64,000 bases of DNA from JAAFHB01 sp038236995 (lineage in GTDB: Bacteria; Bacteroidota; Bacteroidia; Bacteroidales; Prolixibacteraceae): positions 1-64,000 of the forward strand of contig JBBRZE010000001.1 of assembly GCA_038236995.1 (NCBI GenBank), written 5' to 3'. Made by a program: the position numbers and the translations under genes. This document shows, piece after piece, positions 35,739 to 45,683 of the stretch (position 1 is the first letter of the stretch; each line of letters opens with the position of its first letter). A model generated the notes under the pieces. That model was not told the origin of the DNA and did no database searches. It worked only from the letters and a program-made list of their open reading frames with translations.

Positions 35739-37877
35739 ATGGAGATCAGAAAAGCAATATTGACACGTTTTGGAGTGGTGTATGCCATCATTGTGCTCTT
35801 CTGCATCTATATTATTGTGCGTGTTTTCGTAATTCAACACATGCCCCGATGGGATAGGGAAGCTCAAAAATTGGATATCAAAGAGTTTGCCCTGGCTGCA
35901 CGGCGAGGCGATATCTGCGCGGCAGATGGCAGCCCACTTGCAACCTCTGTACCTTATTACGAATTACGGATAGATCTTGGAGCGCCAGGTCTGTCCAAAT
36001 TTTTTTATAACGAGGTTGATTCGCTGGCTTATTGTCTTTCCAGATTTTTGCGAGATAAATCGGCCAGGACCTATCGGTCGGAGCTGAAAAGAGCTTTTGC
36101 ACAACAAAAGCATTATTTTCTGCTCTCTTCGCACAAAGTTTCATATGCTGAATTACAGGAGATTAAAAAGTTTCCTATTCTTCGCAGGGGGCGAAATAAG
36201 GGAGGATTAATGCCTGAACAGGAGGACCAAAGGGTTTATCCTTCTGGAAATCTAGCGATGAGAACCCTTGGGAAACTGACGAAAACCGAAACTGAAGGTT
36301 CAACAGGAAATGCCGGTGCATTCGGTCTTGAAAAATCGTTCGAGAAAGAGTTGAAAGGAGAAGACGGAGTGGCCGTTAAGCAAAATATGTCGGGCCGATG
36401 GTTCATTATCAGCAAGGAAGACCCGGAAGATGGCAAGAACATCATTACAACGCTTGACGTCAAAATGCAGGATCAGGTCACTTATTCTCTCAAACTCCAG
36501 ATGGAGAAGACCAGGGCCGCTTATGGTACTGCTATTCTAATGGAGGTTAAAACAGGTGATATAAAGGCCATTGCAAATTTTGGACGAAACAGTAGCGGTC
36601 AGTTGATGGGTGGATATCAGAATTATGCCATTGGGAATGCAGGTTGTTCCGAACCCGGATCAACTTTTAAGCTGGCCTCATTAATGGCTGCATTCGACGA
36701 TGGGAAAATAGATACTTCTACAATTGTTGACACTGGAAATGGGTTATGGAAATACAAAGGAGAGGAGATCAAAGACAGTGAATATAAGAAAGGCGGACCC
36801 GGACATGGCAAGATTACAGCCAAACGCGCCTTTGAATTATCATCAAATGTGGGTCTTGCTAAATTGATTACACAAAGCTATGACGGCATTCCAAAAGATT
36901 TCGTCAAAAGGATCGGCAAACTTGGTATGTTGGAAGAGCTTAAACTTGGAATTCAGGGTGAGGCTAAACCTTATATACGTACACCCGAAGACAAACTATG
37001 GTCCGGTGTATCCTTGGCATGGTTATCATTTGGATATGAACTAAAAGTAACGCCGCTTCAAACACTTACCTTCTATAATGCAGTTGCTAACGGTGGGACG
37101 ATGATGAAACCCCGCCTCGTGAAAGGTGTTACCGAAAACGGGACGATTCGTGAAAAAATAGGCACAGAAAAACTGATATGGTCGATTTGTTCCGCAAAAA
37201 CATTACGCATGGCTCAGGCTATGCTTGAAGGAGTCGTTACCAATGGAACGGCTAAGGCATTGCAGACAAAGTTCTACAAAATTGCAGGGAAAACAGGAAC
37301 AGCGCTTGTCGCCAATAATAAAGAAGGATATAGCCACGGCGGACAGAAAATATACCAATCCTCATTCGCCGGTTATTTTCCTGCTGATGATCCAAAATAC
37401 TCGTGTATCGTAGTTATCAATGATCCTAAAGGTGGAAATTACTATGGAGGCTCGGTGGCAGGTCCGGTATTCAGAATGATCTCAGACTATGTTTACGCTT
37501 ATCAATTGGGACTTGACGATGAAGTGGAATTACCTTTTGCCAAAATCGAAAATGATATCCCGGGTATTACAGCCGGTCGAAAAAAAGACATTGCCAATGT
37601 CCTGGACGAATTGGATATACTTAACGGATTCGCATTCACAAAATCCGAATGGGTTGAAGCCAAACCCGATGAAGATGGACTTGAACTCACAAATCGTAAG
37701 GTAGAAAAGGGAACTGTACCCAATGTAAGGGGAATGGGAGCTACCGATGCCGTTTATCTGCTCGAAAATACGGGGATGAGAGTGTCGGTTCGAGGTCGCG
37801 GAAAGGTTAAATCACAATCGGTGAGAGCCGGTTCAAAAATACAACGTGGGCAAAGTATTGTGCTCAAATTAAGTTAA
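35739..37877 (+). CDS. ftsI: Division transpeptidase FtsI/PBP3 with C-terminal PASTA domain
   Basis: Septal class B penicillin-binding protein, 712 residues. One membrane anchor (about 11-32), a pedestal domain, then a transpeptidase domain with all three motifs: SxxK with nucleophile Ser308 and Lys311 (PGSTFK), SxN at Ser368-Asn370, and KTGT at 518-521. A PASTA domain follows (about 655-712, VPNVRGMGATDAVYLLENTG), as in many Bacteroidota FtsI/Spo-type proteins. It cross-links peptidoglycan with FtsW, which is encoded five genes downstream. Confidence 0.95.
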   Translation: MEIRKAILTRFGVVYAIIVLFCIYIIVRVFVIQHMPRWDREAQKLDIKEFALAARRGDICAADGSPLATSVPYYELRIDLGAPGLSKFFYNEVDSLAYCLSRFLRDKSARTYRSELKRAFAQQKHYFLLSSHKVSYAELQEIKKFPILRRGRNKGGLMPEQEDQRVYPSGNLAMRTLGKLTKTETEGSTGNAGAFGLEKSFEKELKGEDGVAVKQNMSGRWFIISKEDPEDGKNIITTLDVKMQDQVTYSLKLQMEKTRAAYGTAILMEVKTGDIKAIANFGRNSSGQLMGGYQNYAIGNAGCSEPGSTFKLASLMAAFDDGKIDTSTIVDTGNGLWKYKGEEIKDSEYKKGGPGHGKITAKRAFELSSNVGLAKLITQSYDGIPKDFVKRIGKLGMLEELKLGIQGEAKPYIRTPEDKLWSGVSLAWLSFGYELKVTPLQTLTFYNAVANGGTMMKPRLVKGVTENGTIREKIGTEKLIWSICSAKTLRMAQAMLEGVVTNGTAKALQTKFYKIAGKTGTALVANNKEGYSHGGQKIYQSSFAGYFPADDPKYSCIVVINDPKGGNYYGGSVAGPVFRMISDYVYAYQLGLDDEVELPFAKIENDIPGITAGRKKDIANVLDELDILNGFAFTKSEWVEAKPDEDGLELTNRKVEKGTVPNVRGMGATDAVYLLENTGMRVSVRGRGKVKSQSVRAGSKIQRGQSIVLKLS

Positions 37878-37887
37878 AGGGTAAGAA

Positions 37888-39354
37888 ATGAAGACTTTAT
37901 CTGAAATATTAAACGGGGTTGGCGATATCACTGTAATTGGAAACAATGATTGTGCGGTTGCTGGAATTGCTTTCGATTCAAGAAAAGTACTCCAGGGATT
38001 CCTGTTTGCTGCAATTCCGGGAACGGCTGTTGATGGTCACCGCTTTATCCCGACTGCAATTGCGAATGGCGCAACATCAGTACTTTGTGAACAACTTCCA
38101 GAGAATCCAGATGCAAATATTACATGGATTAAAGCTGCAAATTCCTCATTTGTGTTGGGACAAATCGCCTCGAACTTTAGTGGCAACCCTTCATCTGCAA
38201 TGAAAATTGTAGGAATTACAGGGACCAACGGAAAAACAACTACGGCCACCTTGCTGTACCGGTTGTATAAAGAACTTGGCCATAAAGTTGGCTTATTATC
38301 AACAGTTTGCAACTACATCGATGGTAAGAAAGTTGAAGCTACTCATACAACCCCCGATCCTTTGGAGACGCAGAAACTGATGGCAGAAATGGTTGCAGCT
38401 GGCTGTACTTACTGTTTCATGGAGGTCAGTTCCCATGCAATTGCCCAGGACAGGATTTCCGGAATCGATTTCGATGGTGGCATATTTACAAATCTTACGC
38501 ACGATCATCTCGACTATCACAAAACATTTGCGGAATACCGCAACGCCAAGAAAAAATTCTTCGACCAGCTCGGTCCGAAAGCCTTTGCCATTACGAATAT
38601 AGATGATAAAAACGGCCTGTTTATGCTTCAGAATACAGCAGCCCGGAAGCTTACTTATGCCGGAAAGACGATGGCAGATTTCAAGGTAAAGGTTGTTGAA
38701 AGTCATTTCGACGGAATGCTGATCAGCATTGATGGGACTGAGGTTTGGACCCATTTCGTGGGGAACTTCAATGCCTATAATCTGCTGGCAGTCTATGGTG
38801 CTGCGATTTCGCTCGGAGCAAACAAAGAAGAAATATTGCGTATCATCAGTATGCTTAAGCCGGTTGATGGCAGGTTCGAGACTTTTATATCTCCGACAGG
38901 AATATATGCGGTGGTTGACTACGCTCATACGCCGGATGCCATCAAGAATGTTCTTTCTGCCATTAATGAAGTGAGAACCGGAAACGAAACATTATTCACA
39001 ATTGTCGGGGCAGGTGGCGATCGTGATAAAACTAAACGACCTGAGATGGCTTTCGAGGCAGCTGTTGCAAGTGATAAAGTGATTCTTACTTCTGATAATC
39101 CACGCTCCGAAGATCCCGAAGTGATTATCTCGGAAATGTTAAAAGGTGTGCCTGCACATAAAACAGCAATTGTACTCGCCATCACAAACCGGAAAGAGGC
39201 GATTCGAACTGCCTGTATGATGGCCAAGCCGGGCGATATCATTTTGATTGCAGGAAAAGGGCACGAAAATTACCAGGAAATCAAGGGTGTCAAATACCAT
39301 TTCGATGATCGGGAAGTTATACGTGAAATATTCAATGTTACAAATCCAAATTAA
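37888..39354 (+). CDS. murE: UDP-MurNAc-tripeptide ligase MurE (meso-diaminopimelate type)
   Basis: Cytoplasmic ATP-dependent ligase adding the third stem residue to UDP-MurNAc-L-Ala-D-Glu. P-loop GTNGKTTT at 112-119 with Lys116, and the specificity motif DNPR at 403-406, which in MurE marks use of meso-diaminopimelate rather than lysine. 488 residues. It lies 10 bp after ftsI and 5 bp before mraY. Confidence 0.96.
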   Translation: MKTLSEILNGVGDITVIGNNDCAVAGIAFDSRKVLQGFLFAAIPGTAVDGHRFIPTAIANGATSVLCEQLPENPDANITWIKAANSSFVLGQIASNFSGNPSSAMKIVGITGTNGKTTTATLLYRLYKELGHKVGLLSTVCNYIDGKKVEATHTTPDPLETQKLMAEMVAAGCTYCFMEVSSHAIAQDRISGIDFDGGIFTNLTHDHLDYHKTFAEYRNAKKKFFDQLGPKAFAITNIDDKNGLFMLQNTAARKLTYAGKTMADFKVKVVESHFDGMLISIDGTEVWTHFVGNFNAYNLLAVYGAAISLGANKEEILRIISMLKPVDGRFETFISPTGIYAVVDYAHTPDAIKNVLSAINEVRTGNETLFTIVGAGGDRDKTKRPEMAFEAAVASDKVILTSDNPRSEDPEVIISEMLKGVPAHKTAIVLAITNRKEAIRTACMMAKPGDIILIAGKGHENYQEIKGVKYHFDDREVIREIFNVTNPN

Positions 39355-39359
39355 CTGAT

Positions 39360-40610
39360 ATGCTGATTCCACTCTTCAAATATCTTGAATCATTGGACGT
39401 TCCCGGAGCACAGATGTTCAATTACATCATGTTCCGTTCGGCAATGGCAGTTATCACAGCTTTGCTATTTTCAACAATCATTGGTAAGAAAGTAATTTAT
39501 ACACTTCAACGTCAGCAAATTGGTGAGGAGATTCGTGACCTTGGACTTGAAGGTCAAATGCAGAAAAAGGGGACGCCTACGATGGGAGGAATCATCATTC
39601 TTGCTTCGATCCTTTTGCCTACGGTGCTTTTTGCAAAATTGGATAATATCTACATCCTGCTCATGATCATAACGACAGTTTGGTTGGGAATGATCGGATT
39701 TACAGATGATTATATCAAGGTATTTTTGAAAGACAAAAAGGGGCTTGCCGGGAAGTTTAAAATTCTTGGTCAAATTTCACTGGGAGTAATTGTTGCAGCC
39801 ACACTTTATTTAAGTGATGAAGTCTCGATCAGGGAAAAGATGTACGATTCGACGGGCAAGGCAAAAACCGAAATGGGCCTTAACTACGAAACCGGGAAAA
39901 GTGAGACCCGCCAGATGACCAAAGAGATCAAATCGACCAAAACAACGCTTCCGTTTATTAAAAACCATGAATTTGATTATAAATGGCTGCTCTGGTTTTT
40001 AGGTAAAGGGGCTGATACCTGGGTATGGCTTCTTTATGCGATCATTTCGATATTCATCATTACCGCAGTTTCGAATGGTGCTAATCTCACTGATGGGCTT
40101 GACGGCCTTGCGACAGGTGCCTCGGCAATTAGCGGGGCCACACTTGGTGTTTTCGCTTATATCGGGGGTAATATCATCTATTCTGGGTACTTAAATATCA
40201 TGTATATCCCTAACAGCGGTGAACTTACGGTTTTTATGTCTGCATTTATCGGGGCATGTATCGGCTTTCTGTGGTATAATTCGTATCCGGCACAGGTATT
40301 TATGGGCGATACAGGTAGTCTGGCACTGGGCGGAATCCTCGCTGTCTTTGCCATTATCATCCGCAAGGAAATTCTTATTCCATTGCTTTGCGGGATATTC
40401 CTGATTGAAAATATGTCAGTAGTGATTCAGGTAGTATGGTTTAAATATACGAAGCGAAAATATGGTGAAGGGCGACGGGTTTTTCTGATGGCTCCTTTAC
40501 ATCATCATTATCAGAAAATGGGATTCCCTGAACCTAAGATTGTTACCCGGTTCTGGATTGTGGGAATCATCCTGGCAGTTGTAACGATTGCCACACTTAA
40601 AATGCGTTAA
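39360..40610 (+). CDS. mraY: Phospho-MurNAc-pentapeptide transferase MraY
   Basis: Polytopic membrane enzyme that makes lipid I from UDP-MurNAc-pentapeptide and undecaprenyl phosphate. Readable signatures: KKGTPTMGGIIIL, the Asp-rich GFTDDYIKVFLKD, NGANLTDGLDGLATG, MGDTGSLALGG and the histidine motif MAPLHHHYQKMG. At 416 residues it is longer than the E. coli enzyme (360), owing to an insertion near residues 150-200, as in other Bacteroidota. Confidence 0.96.
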   Translation: MLIPLFKYLESLDVPGAQMFNYIMFRSAMAVITALLFSTIIGKKVIYTLQRQQIGEEIRDLGLEGQMQKKGTPTMGGIIILASILLPTVLFAKLDNIYILLMIITTVWLGMIGFTDDYIKVFLKDKKGLAGKFKILGQISLGVIVAATLYLSDEVSIREKMYDSTGKAKTEMGLNYETGKSETRQMTKEIKSTKTTLPFIKNHEFDYKWLLWFLGKGADTWVWLLYAIISIFIITAVSNGANLTDGLDGLATGASAISGATLGVFAYIGGNIIYSGYLNIMYIPNSGELTVFMSAFIGACIGFLWYNSYPAQVFMGDTGSLALGGILAVFAIIIRKEILIPLLCGIFLIENMSVVIQVVWFKYTKRKYGEGRRVFLMAPLHHHYQKMGFPEPKIVTRFWIVGIILAVVTIATLKMR

Positions 40611-40612
40611 TT

Positions 40613-41953
40613 ATGGTGAAAAATAGACTTGTAATACTTGGTGCTGGAGAGAGCGGTATTGGTGCTGCAATACTTGGAGCAAAGCAAGGATTCGAAGTTT
40701 TTATCTCTGACTTTGGAGAGATAAAAGATGAATACAAAGCAATGCTGGACCAACGCGGATTGAAATATGAGGAGAAGCAGCATACCGAAGCACTTATTCT
40801 GGATGCTGCCCTTGTTATGAAAAGTCCGGGGATACCGGAGAAAGCGCCAATCGTCGTTAAACTTCACGAAAGAAATATTCCGGTAATCTCGGAAATTGAA
40901 TTTGCCGGCAGATACACAACAGCAAAAACGATTTGTATAACAGGGAGTAACGGTAAAACAACAACGACGATGCTCACTTACGAGGTTCTTAAGAGAGCCG
41001 GGTTAAATGTGGGATTAGCCGGAAATGTGGGAAAAAGCTTTGCGTTGCAGGTCGCAGAAGATGATTTTGACTACTACGTCATCGAGCTTTCAAGTTTTCA
41101 GCTGGATGGAATGTTTGAGTTCAGGGCCGATATTGCCGTGTTACTGAATATTACGCCTGATCACCTTGACCGGTATGATTATAAGATGCAAAACTACACT
41201 GATTCTAAAATGCGAATCACGCAGAATCAACGTCCAGAAGACTGGTTCGTTTACTGTGCCGACGACCCGATTATTCAGGTAGAACTAACGAAACGGGATA
41301 TTAAAGCGCATAAAGTCCCATTTACCATCATGCAGGTTTTGAAAGAAGGTGCATGGGTTGAAAATAACATGATGAAACTAAACGTTAACAATAATACTTT
41401 CGATATGACAATCTACGAATTAGCACTACAGGGAAAACACAACTTGAACAACTCGATGGCCGCCGGAATCTCTGGGAGCATTTTGAATTTGCGTAAAGAG
41501 GGTATCCGCGAGTGCCTCAGCGACTTTCAGGGAGTTGAGCACCGTCTTGAAAGATTTTTGCGTGTGCACAATATCGAGTTTATCAATGACTCGAAGGCAA
41601 CCAATATCAACTCGGTTTGGTACGCACTCGAAAGTATGAGCACGCCGGTTGTATGGATTGTGGGTGGGATTGATAAAGGGAACGATTATACACAGTTGTT
41701 CGATCTTGTGAAAGCGAAAGTTAAAGCGATTGTTTGCCTCGGAAAAGATAACAGTAAAATTATTGCAGCTTTCGACGGTAAAGTAAAGCAAATCGTTGAT
41801 GCAAAAAGCATTGAAGAAGCGGTCAGAAGCGCCTATTTCCTTGCTGAAAAGGGTGATACTGTATTATTATCGCCTGCATGTGCCAGTTTCGATCTGTTCA
41901 AAAACTATGAAGAACGCGGCCGGCAATTCAAGGATGCCGTCCGAAATCTTTAA
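40613..41953 (+). CDS. murD: UDP-MurNAc-L-alanine:D-glutamate ligase MurD
   Basis: Adds D-glutamate to UDP-MurNAc-L-Ala in the cytoplasm. 446 residues with an N-terminal nucleotide-sugar-binding domain (VILGAGESGIGAAILG), ATP site GSNGKTTTT around Lys115, the GNVGKSF loop, and the C-terminal NDSKATNINSVWYALES and LLSPACASFDLFKNYEERG motifs. It starts 2 bp after mraY. Confidence 0.96.
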   Translation: MVKNRLVILGAGESGIGAAILGAKQGFEVFISDFGEIKDEYKAMLDQRGLKYEEKQHTEALILDAALVMKSPGIPEKAPIVVKLHERNIPVISEIEFAGRYTTAKTICITGSNGKTTTTMLTYEVLKRAGLNVGLAGNVGKSFALQVAEDDFDYYVIELSSFQLDGMFEFRADIAVLLNITPDHLDRYDYKMQNYTDSKMRITQNQRPEDWFVYCADDPIIQVELTKRDIKAHKVPFTIMQVLKEGAWVENNMMKLNVNNNTFDMTIYELALQGKHNLNNSMAAGISGSILNLRKEGIRECLSDFQGVEHRLERFLRVHNIEFINDSKATNINSVWYALESMSTPVVWIVGGIDKGNDYTQLFDLVKAKVKAIVCLGKDNSKIIAAFDGKVKQIVDAKSIEEAVRSAYFLAEKGDTVLLSPACASFDLFKNYEERGRQFKDAVRNL

Positions 41954-41964
41954 TTCAATATAAA

Positions 41965-43185
41965 ATGGATACCGGGGAATTAAAAAAATACATTAAAGGA
42001 GACAGAATCATCTGGTTTGTGCTCGTCGCGTTGACGTGTATCTCGCTGTTGATTGTGTATAGTTCTACCGGTGCGCTTGCCTACCGACAGGCCGAAGGAA
42101 ATACAACGCATTATATTTTACGTCAGTTGATTTTTCAGTGTGTGGGATATGGCGCTATCATCATCATGCTGAATTATATTCCGGTAAAATTGTATAACAA
42201 GTTTGCGAACGCAGGCTACGTTATCGCGATCGCCTTTATTTTGCTGGGATTGGTTTTTGGGCGTGGGGGCGAAGCAACAGGACGAACACTACCCTTAGGC
42301 TTTATAAGCTTTCAACCGGCAGAGATTGCCAAAGTAGCAATTATACTTTGGGTTGCCCGTTTGTTGGCTAATAATCAGAAAGATCCGCGGCTTCTTCGAA
42401 TTGCCTATGCTAAAATTATAATTGGAATTGGAATCATCTGTTTGTTGATTTCGATGGCCAATTTCTCCTCTGCGGTTCTGCTTTTCACAACTGCATTGAT
42501 TATGATGTTTGTAGGAAGAATTCCTTTAAAATACCTGTTATTTACAATGTTGGCTGGTATAGGATTCGTGCTGGTAATCTATTTCGCAGCGCCTTTGCTC
42601 CCTGAAAAAGGGAACTTTGGACGAATTCAGACTATTAGAGGAAGAATTGATCGGCATATTAATGGTGAAAAATCGTCGGTTAAAGGACTTACACAGGGTG
42701 ATTTTGCCAAGATAGCCATTCACATGGGCGGCATTACAGGTGTTGGGGCAGGCAAAAGCAAGATCAGCAATTTTATGCCAGCTGCGTACAACGATTTTAT
42801 CTATTCGATTATCATTGAAGAGTATGGATTGATTGGAGGAATACTTGTTCCTCTACTTTATCTTATATTTCTGACCCGTGGAGGGATCATTATCAGGCGA
42901 TGCAACCGAACATTCCCAACATTTCTGGCAACGGGTGCGGTCACAATTATTATTTTGCAAGCCGTCATTAACATGTCAGTTTCGGCAGGAGCGATTCCTG
43001 TTACGGGACAACCACTCCCCTGGGTCAGTTGGGGTGGAACCTCGCAGGTATTTACTGCGCTGACATTCGGCTTATTGCTGAGTGTTAGCTCCGAAACCGA
43101 TCAGGAGGCGCAGAGAGAGGTGGAAAATAATTTCAGTCCGGATGGAGTACTTGCGGATGAAGACATTTTATTGACAAAAGATTAG
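41965..43185 (+). CDS. ftsW: Septal peptidoglycan glycosyltransferase FtsW (SEDS family)
   Basis: A 406-residue polytopic SEDS glycan polymerase with about ten membrane segments and cytoplasmic ends. Typical blocks: LIVYSSTGALAYRQ, GRTLPLGFISFQPAEIAKVAIILWVAR, the large extracytoplasmic loop with GVGAGKSKISNFMPAAYNDFIYSIIIEEYGLIGG, and TGQPLPWVSWGGTSQV. It polymerises lipid II at the septum with FtsI. Location among mur genes supports FtsW rather than RodA. Confidence 0.95.
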   Translation: MDTGELKKYIKGDRIIWFVLVALTCISLLIVYSSTGALAYRQAEGNTTHYILRQLIFQCVGYGAIIIMLNYIPVKLYNKFANAGYVIAIAFILLGLVFGRGGEATGRTLPLGFISFQPAEIAKVAIILWVARLLANNQKDPRLLRIAYAKIIIGIGIICLLISMANFSSAVLLFTTALIMMFVGRIPLKYLLFTMLAGIGFVLVIYFAAPLLPEKGNFGRIQTIRGRIDRHINGEKSSVKGLTQGDFAKIAIHMGGITGVGAGKSKISNFMPAAYNDFIYSIIIEEYGLIGGILVPLLYLIFLTRGGIIIRRCNRTFPTFLATGAVTIIILQAVINMSVSAGAIPVTGQPLPWVSWGGTSQVFTALTFGLLLSVSSETDQEAQREVENNFSPDGVLADEDILLTKD

Positions 43186-43188
43186 AAA

Positions 43189-44292
43189 ATGGGAAACTAT
43201 AAATTTATTGTAAGTGGCGGAGGAACCGGGGGACATATCTTCCCGGCTTTGTCAATTGCCGACGGACTTCGTAAAAGGTTTCCTGAATGTGAAATTCTTT
43301 TTGTGGGTGCCGAGGGGAAAATGGAAATGGAGAAGGTTCCAGATGCAGGTTATCGCATTGTAGGATTGCCTGTTGCGGGATTTCATCGTGGCGAAATCTG
43401 GCGGAATTTAGCATTTATCCCCAAACTGATCCGTTCGATGCTCGAGGCTAAGAAAGTGGTGAAAGGTTTTCGTCCGGATGTCGTAATTGGAGTAGGCGGG
43501 TATGCAAGCGGGCCAATACTGCGCGTAGCGGCTAGTCTCGGAATCCCCACCGTTTTGCAGGAACAAAACTCATTTGCTGGTGTAACCAACAAGATACTAG
43601 GTAAGAAAGCCAAAAAAATATGTGTCGCTTACGATAAAATGGAACGCTTTTTTCCTGCAGAAAAATTAGTTTTTACTGGTAATCCGATCCGGAAAGGATT
43701 AGAATCAATTACACCAAGCACGGCAGAGGCAAAGGAATTCTTTAATCTCACAACTGATCAGCCTGTCATTCTGGTTGTTGGAGGAAGTCTTGGAGCCCGG
43801 ACGCTCAATCAAAGCATGCTGGCAAATCTGGAGTTGATACGAAAGTCCGATGTTGTAATAATCTGGCAAACAGGTAAATATTATTTCGAGTCAATTCAGA
43901 AACAGCTCTATGAAAACCCCGTTCCCAATATCCGGTTGATGGAATTTATTCCGCGCATGGATCTGGCTTATTCGGTAGCTGACCTTGTGATTTCGCGGGC
44001 TGGCGCCGGAACTATTTCGGAACTTTGCATGGTCGCCGCGGCGTCGATACTGGTTCCATCACCAAATGTGTCTGAAGATCATCAGACAAGTAACGCAATG
44101 GCGCTTGTCGAGAAAGATGCTGCAATAATGGTAAAAGATTCAGTTGCTGTTTCGGAGTTGATTCCCGATGCGCTGGCATTGGTAAATCAAAGGGATAAGT
44201 GCCTCAAACTTTCACAAAATATAAAAAGGCTGGCAACTCCTCATGCAACGGAAGATATTGTTGAGGTGATCGCAACTTTACTAAAAAAATGA
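43189..44292 (+). CDS. murG: UDP-GlcNAc:lipid I GlcNAc transferase MurG
   Basis: Peripheral membrane glycosyltransferase that converts lipid I to lipid II. GT28 fold with the N-terminal glycine-rich loop VSGGGTGGHIFPALSIA, the PDVVIGVGGYASGP motif and the UDP-GlcNAc site VISRAGAGTISELCMV. 367 residues. Its stop overlaps the murC start by four bases (ATGA). Confidence 0.96.
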   Translation: MGNYKFIVSGGGTGGHIFPALSIADGLRKRFPECEILFVGAEGKMEMEKVPDAGYRIVGLPVAGFHRGEIWRNLAFIPKLIRSMLEAKKVVKGFRPDVVIGVGGYASGPILRVAASLGIPTVLQEQNSFAGVTNKILGKKAKKICVAYDKMERFFPAEKLVFTGNPIRKGLESITPSTAEAKEFFNLTTDQPVILVVGGSLGARTLNQSMLANLELIRKSDVVIIWQTGKYYFESIQKQLYENPVPNIRLMEFIPRMDLAYSVADLVISRAGAGTISELCMVAAASILVPSPNVSEDHQTSNAMALVEKDAAIMVKDSVAVSELIPDALALVNQRDKCLKLSQNIKRLATPHATEDIVEVIATLLKK

Positions 44293-45683
44293 AGATGGTT
44301 GATATTTATAAAATAGAACGGGTATACTTGCTGGGAATTGGTGGCATTGGTATGAGTGCTTTGGCTCGCTATTTCCAATTTATCGGGAAGAAAGTCGAAG
44401 GATACGACAAAACTGCGTCGCCACTGACGCTCGATCTTGAAAAAGAGGGCATTTTTATTCATTATAACGAAGATTTGCAGAAGGTTCCAACCCTTGGAGA
44501 GAAGGATACAACGGTGGTGATTTATACGCCAGCCGTACCGATTGATTTTTCTGAATTTGTTTATTTCCGCCAGAATGGATTTCAACTTTATAAAAGATCC
44601 CAGATTTTGGGCCTTCTTACCTCCGGGAAACGGTGCATTGCAATTGCTGGTACACATGGCAAAACATCAGTTACCACGATGACATCTCATCTTCTCAAGC
44701 AATCGCATGTTGACTGCTATGCCTTTATGGGTGGGATCTCCAAGAACTACGGAACAAACCTTTTATTACCTCAAAATAACAGCAATTTTATTGTTGCTGA
44801 AGCCGATGAGTTCGACCGTTCGTTTCTTCAGCTTCATCCTGAACTGGCTGTAATTACTTGGATGGATGCCGATCACCTCGATATTTACGGCGATCTTGCA
44901 AGTGTTATCAAGGCTTTCGCAGATTTTGTTTCGCAAATCCAGGATGGTGGCGTATTACTGTACAAAAAAGACTTAGCTATTGATTTTGAGTGGAATAAAA
45001 ACATTCGCTATTTCAGTTATTCCATTACGAAAGAGGCCGATTTTCAGGCACTGAGCGTCCATATCGTTGATGGTGCTTACCATTTCGATCTGAAAACTCC
45101 CTTTGGCGAAATCAAAGATCTTTCCCTTACTTATCCGGGACTGATGAATGTCGAAAATGCCGTGGCTGCCTGCGGAATGGCGCTTTTTAGTGGCGTATCG
45201 AAAGATGAAATTCGTACCGCACTTCCGAATTACACTGGCGTTGTTCGCCGTTTTGATGTTCGGTATACAGGGAAGAAAACAATTTATATCGACGATTATG
45301 CGCATCATCCGCGCGAACTCGAGGCAACAATTCAGTCTGTCCGCGATCTTTACCCGGGCAAAAGGGTGACAGGAATTTTCCAGCCACACCTTTTCACACG
45401 AACTAGAGACTTTGCAGCGGACTTTGCAGCTGCACTTGATCTGCTCGACGATGCGTTGGTAATGGAGATTTATCCTGCACGTGAATTGCCAATCGAAGGA
45501 ATCGATACGGATATTATTCTGAGTAAGATGAAATTAAAGAGTCGTGTGCGGTGTCAGAAAACTGATTTCCCGGAGATTCTGGACAAATATCATCCTGAAA
45601 TATTGCTGACACTTGGTGCTGGGGATATTGACCGGCTGGTTGCCCCCATCGTTTCATACCTTATTAAAAAAGAAGATGTTTAA
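44289..45683 (+). CDS. murC: UDP-MurNAc:L-alanine ligase MurC
   Basis: First amino-acid ligase of the pathway. N-terminal UDP-MurNAc loop VYLLGIGGIGMSALARYF, ATP site AGTHGKTS (Lys125), EADEFDRSFLQLHP, and the C-terminal DDYAHHPRELEATI motif. 464 residues. The first ATG overlaps murG by four bases; an ATG two codons later would also serve. The 3' end overlaps ftsQ by eight bases. Confidence 0.96.
   Translation: MKMVDIYKIERVYLLGIGGIGMSALARYFQFIGKKVEGYDKTASPLTLDLEKEGIFIHYNEDLQKVPTLGEKDTTVVIYTPAVPIDFSEFVYFRQNGFQLYKRSQILGLLTSGKRCIAIAGTHGKTSVTTMTSHLLKQSHVDCYAFMGGISKNYGTNLLLPQNNSNFIVAEADEFDRSFLQLHPELAVITWMDADHLDIYGDLASVIKAFADFVSQIQDGGVLLYKKDLAIDFEWNKNIRYFSYSITKEADFQALSVHIVDGAYHFDLKTPFGEIKDLSLTYPGLMNVENAVAACGMALFSGVSKDEIRTALPNYTGVVRRFDVRYTGKKTIYIDDYAHHPRELEATIQSVRDLYPGKRVTGIFQPHLFTRTRDFAADFAAALDLLDDALVMEIYPARELPIEGIDTDIILSKMKLKSRVRCQKTDFPEILDKYHPEILLTLGAGDIDRLVAPIVSYLIKKEDV

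Noticed and set aside
38299..38928. Reverse-strand frame of 209 codons
   Set aside because: Antisense to murE, whose motifs are complete; no start signal or family features.
45613..45675. N-terminal extension of ftsQ inside murC
   Set aside because: Would precede the membrane segment with an unusual sequence; overlap of eight bases from ATG 45676 is the normal arrangement.
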